Shown here: in pieces, positions 61,320 through 64,000 of the stretch | Layout: every line of letters starts with the position of its first letter | How positions within the stretch are numbered: the first letter of the stretch is position 1 | NCBI RefSeq assembly: GCF_016086655.4 | Contig: NC_052136.2 | Span: 51,948,492 to 52,012,491, forward strand | Source: Lepeophtheirus salmonis | Lineage: Eukaryota > Arthropoda > Copepoda > Siphonostomatoida > Caligidae | DNA: 64,000 nt | Direction: 5' to 3' | The notes under the pieces: generated by a model | Databases searched by the model: none | The model's input: only the letters and a program-made list of their open reading frames with translations | Told to the model about the DNA's origin: nothing | Program-made: the position numbers and the translations under genes

Positions 61320-64000
61320 TACACCTTAATATTATTGTATTTATTTGTTGCAAATGAGACTCAATTATTTGACTTTGTGTGTCTTATACTCTTAATAAAG
61401 AGCGTTTAAAGTTATTAGAATCAGCTCATCCATTGAATATGTATTTTTTAAATTTTAGATAAAAATTAAAAAAATCATTTTTTTAAAGGAATTTTTGTTA
61501 TATTTTTAACACTTACAAATGCTATTTTATATTCCATAAAAATATTTTTTACATACATTACGCGTAAATTTAAGCAATGAGGATTTCCCGTTTATTGTTT
61601 TATACATATAAACTTTGCCATTAATATTAAAAAATATGAGTATGCTTAAAATAATATAAAATCTATTAATATGTATATTACAATATATGTTCTGATTGTG
61701 ATAAAGGTATTTTCACCGTTTGGAAAAAGTTATGTTCGTCACACCCCAACATATATTGTGATATTTAAGGAATTGTCCATGAATTTTATGTAAGATAAAG
61801 ATTATGTATTTCCAATTAATTCCCAATAATATTAAGAAAAACTTTTAATTTACTATTCATCAGAACAAATTGTAACTAATTAAACTGGGCTATTACATGA
61901 AAATCATGATATAGAATGACATCCAAATATCATTTTAATTAAAAAATGTGATGCTCTATGATAAAATAAATTTTTAAACAAATAAGAATTGATAGAGTAT
62001 AAGTAATCATCTAAAAACATATAAAGGGGAGACGTAGTCCAATACCACCTTCATTTAAATTATAATTTTGTTTAGTTCTACTAAAAAATGATCATTTGAA
62101 TCTGAAAGAACACCCAACATGGATAATTATCAATGGTATGAATGATTGTAAGTACTAACATTTTACATACATGATTAGAATAAAATAACATAGGCAATTG
62201 TAGTATTAAATAATTAGTTAGATACTTTCTGATTTGAGTTTTGAAATTCCATTAATTGATTAATTAAAACAGAAAGATTGAAAAAGGTCTTAGGAGTAGG
62301 GAAGATAAATATCCTTGAGTAGCTAAGAGAATATATACAAAGTGAGCAAGGTAGTATCGGTGAAAAGAAGCAAGAGTCTTAAGGTTGTTTCCTGCTTGAC
62401 TTATAAAGTTTAGTATACAGGTATTATGTAAATATATATATGTATTTGAGATGGTGTAGAAATCAAACCATAATAAAGTTGTTCATAAAGAAAGAGCTAC
62501 AAAAAGAAGATAAGGGAAAGGGGGAGTCTGTTGATATTTGAATAAAGATCTAATTCGAAATTGCGTACGTAAACAAAACTCCCGTCTTTTCAATAGTCAT
62601 GATTATTGTTTGTTTTTTCTATTTCAAAACGAAAAACAAAGGAACGGATTTACAGCAAAACAATCACATTAATTATTGCAGCATTTATTAAAAATTTCAA
62701 AATATACAAATAAATACTAAACTAAGCATTATTAGGAGAAATAAAGAATTGTGTATAAAATTATATTCCCATTGCAAATGGAAAAGTATTGGTGATAAAA
62801 TGTAGATTCAATGGAATAAGAAGTATTTTATAAATTTAGAGGTATGGAAAACTCCAGTTCACTTACCTGGTTTAAAAAAACCCTGGTCTATTTAATACAT
62901 TTAAATTGTTTTAACACATTTGATGAGTTTTTTGATTAAAAAATGCTAGTCTTTATTTAATGTTTGTACTTTCCAAGCATGAAATAATTGTAGCAGAAAT
63001 TTAGATGTATTGAGCTGGGTCAATTTTTAGTTTGCAAATGTCAGATTTCATAAGAAGTTACTAATTTATTGAGCCTTTTCTCTCCTCCAAAATTTATTTT
63101 TATCACAATGGTATTCTTTTATTTGAAATATATTCCATATCTTGGAAAGCAAACCCTTGTAATTTTAAGTTTTAAAAAGTTGGATGTCCATTGTAAATTA
63201 AAGAGCAATCAACAACAAAAAAAAAAAAATTCAATAATGATCTTAACTTGATATTTTTTAATGAGATGATTAATTTAACATAGATTCTATTTATATTGGA
63301 AATATATTGAAATTGGTATTATGCTTCTATATAAAAAAATAAATAAGGAAAAGAATAGAAACATCTGTCACCGCACATTTACATTTAAAAAAATACATTT
63401 TCCACATTTAATCAGTTTTTTTTGTCTACTACTGCAATTAAATAGTTTTTAGAACGTCTTGACCTTATGAACTCAAATTTTACCTTTCAAAACATGGAGC
63501 TCATACCACTATCAAGTAAAGTATTGTTTGAAAATTGGAAATAGTGACGTCAGTGACCAAGGACAAATTGATTTAGATAAGAGAATAATAAATACATCTG
63601 TTAAAAAAAATAATTAACACATATACATTTAGAAGCTCAGTTAATTACGTAGGTTATTTAGATTTTTTAATACAGTATAAATATTATTTTTAATTGATTC
63701 ATAACGCCGTTTACTTCTCTTTTAAAGAAAATTCCTCATTTTTCTATGTCATTTTCTGTAAATCTATTTTTTTCCGCCTTTTACAAAAAAATTATCTAAG
63801 TAATTATGAAATATTTATGGTTTTGCCTAATTTTTTATGGAGGTTTTGTGAAAAAATAAGGATATTTGCATTATAGATGATGAAGTTTTTTGTATACACG
63901 CAACTTATAGTTTCAAAAGAAAAGAAAGGAATAAAATATTTTTTGGGACAAACTAACAGTTTTGAAGGCACAAACGAAAATAGCAATAAATAACATTGTT
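61320..64000. other. AT-rich non-coding stretch
   Basis: No gene. One half of a possible dispersed repeat lies at about 63937-63955 (ATTTTTTGGGACAAACTAA), the inverse of the word at 57746-57765. Confidence 0.5.

Overview
This window reads as strongly AT-rich, non-coding animal DNA that is packed with decayed transposable elements. I found no intact cellular gene, no rRNA, no convincing tRNA and no bacterial-style operon. Every protein-like stretch I could place is a broken transposase or retrotransposon polyprotein, or is too short and AT-driven to call. The many Tc1/mariner remnants, with linkers of the 'DPTKSM' type, catalytic motifs of the 'PDLNPL(D/E)YS' type and C-termini of the 'GGYI(D/E)' type, resemble what I remember of caligid copepods (sea lice such as Lepeophtheirus). 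That host assignment is an inference from memory, not a demonstrated match.

Layout. From 1 to 9.4 kb the DNA is AT-rich, with a tiny mariner C-terminal fragment (1468-1560) and small hairpins. From 9.4 to 12.2 kb there is a three-level nest: a short mariner-type inverted-repeat element holds a Tc1-like element, which holds a second Tc1-like element in the opposite orientation. From 12.8 to 13.25 kb lies another transposase relic. From 15.5 to 19.4 kb is a Ty3/gypsy-type retrotransposon on the minus strand (gag, protease, RT, RNase H, integrase), dead and without recognisable LTRs, with a mariner 5' end next to it (19.7 kb). A 46-bp tandem repeat lies at 23.7-23.9 kb.

From 24.9 to 29.4 kb are two relics of one uncharacterised protein family. 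One of them sits inside a 1.78-kb element with about 260-bp inverted repeats and a candidate 5-bp target duplication. This is the most interesting object in the window. Further along are a mariner relic (29.5-30.6 kb), a piggyBac deletion derivative starting at a TTAA (33.6-35.1 kb), a mariner-like catalytic-domain relic (36.5-37.1 kb), two mariner fragments (37.7-38.8 kb), a 564-bp foldback element with arms of about 165 bp (39.5-40.1 kb), Tc1/mariner fragments (41.7-42.4, 43.2 and 45.2-45.7 kb), a small element with terminal inverted repeats (48.8-49.2 kb), a Tc1 relic cut short at a hAT-type terminus (54.6-56.7 kb), a second copy of that Tc1 family (57.3-58.9 kb), and a nearly full-length 1.25-kb mariner pseudogene with both ends and TA flanks (60.1-61.3 kb).

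How the parts relate: nothing here forms a working pathway. The order of insertions can be read from what interrupts what, and the shared ends show which non-autonomous pieces belong together. Most boundaries were found by eye, so where I say 'about' the end is uncertain by tens of bases.
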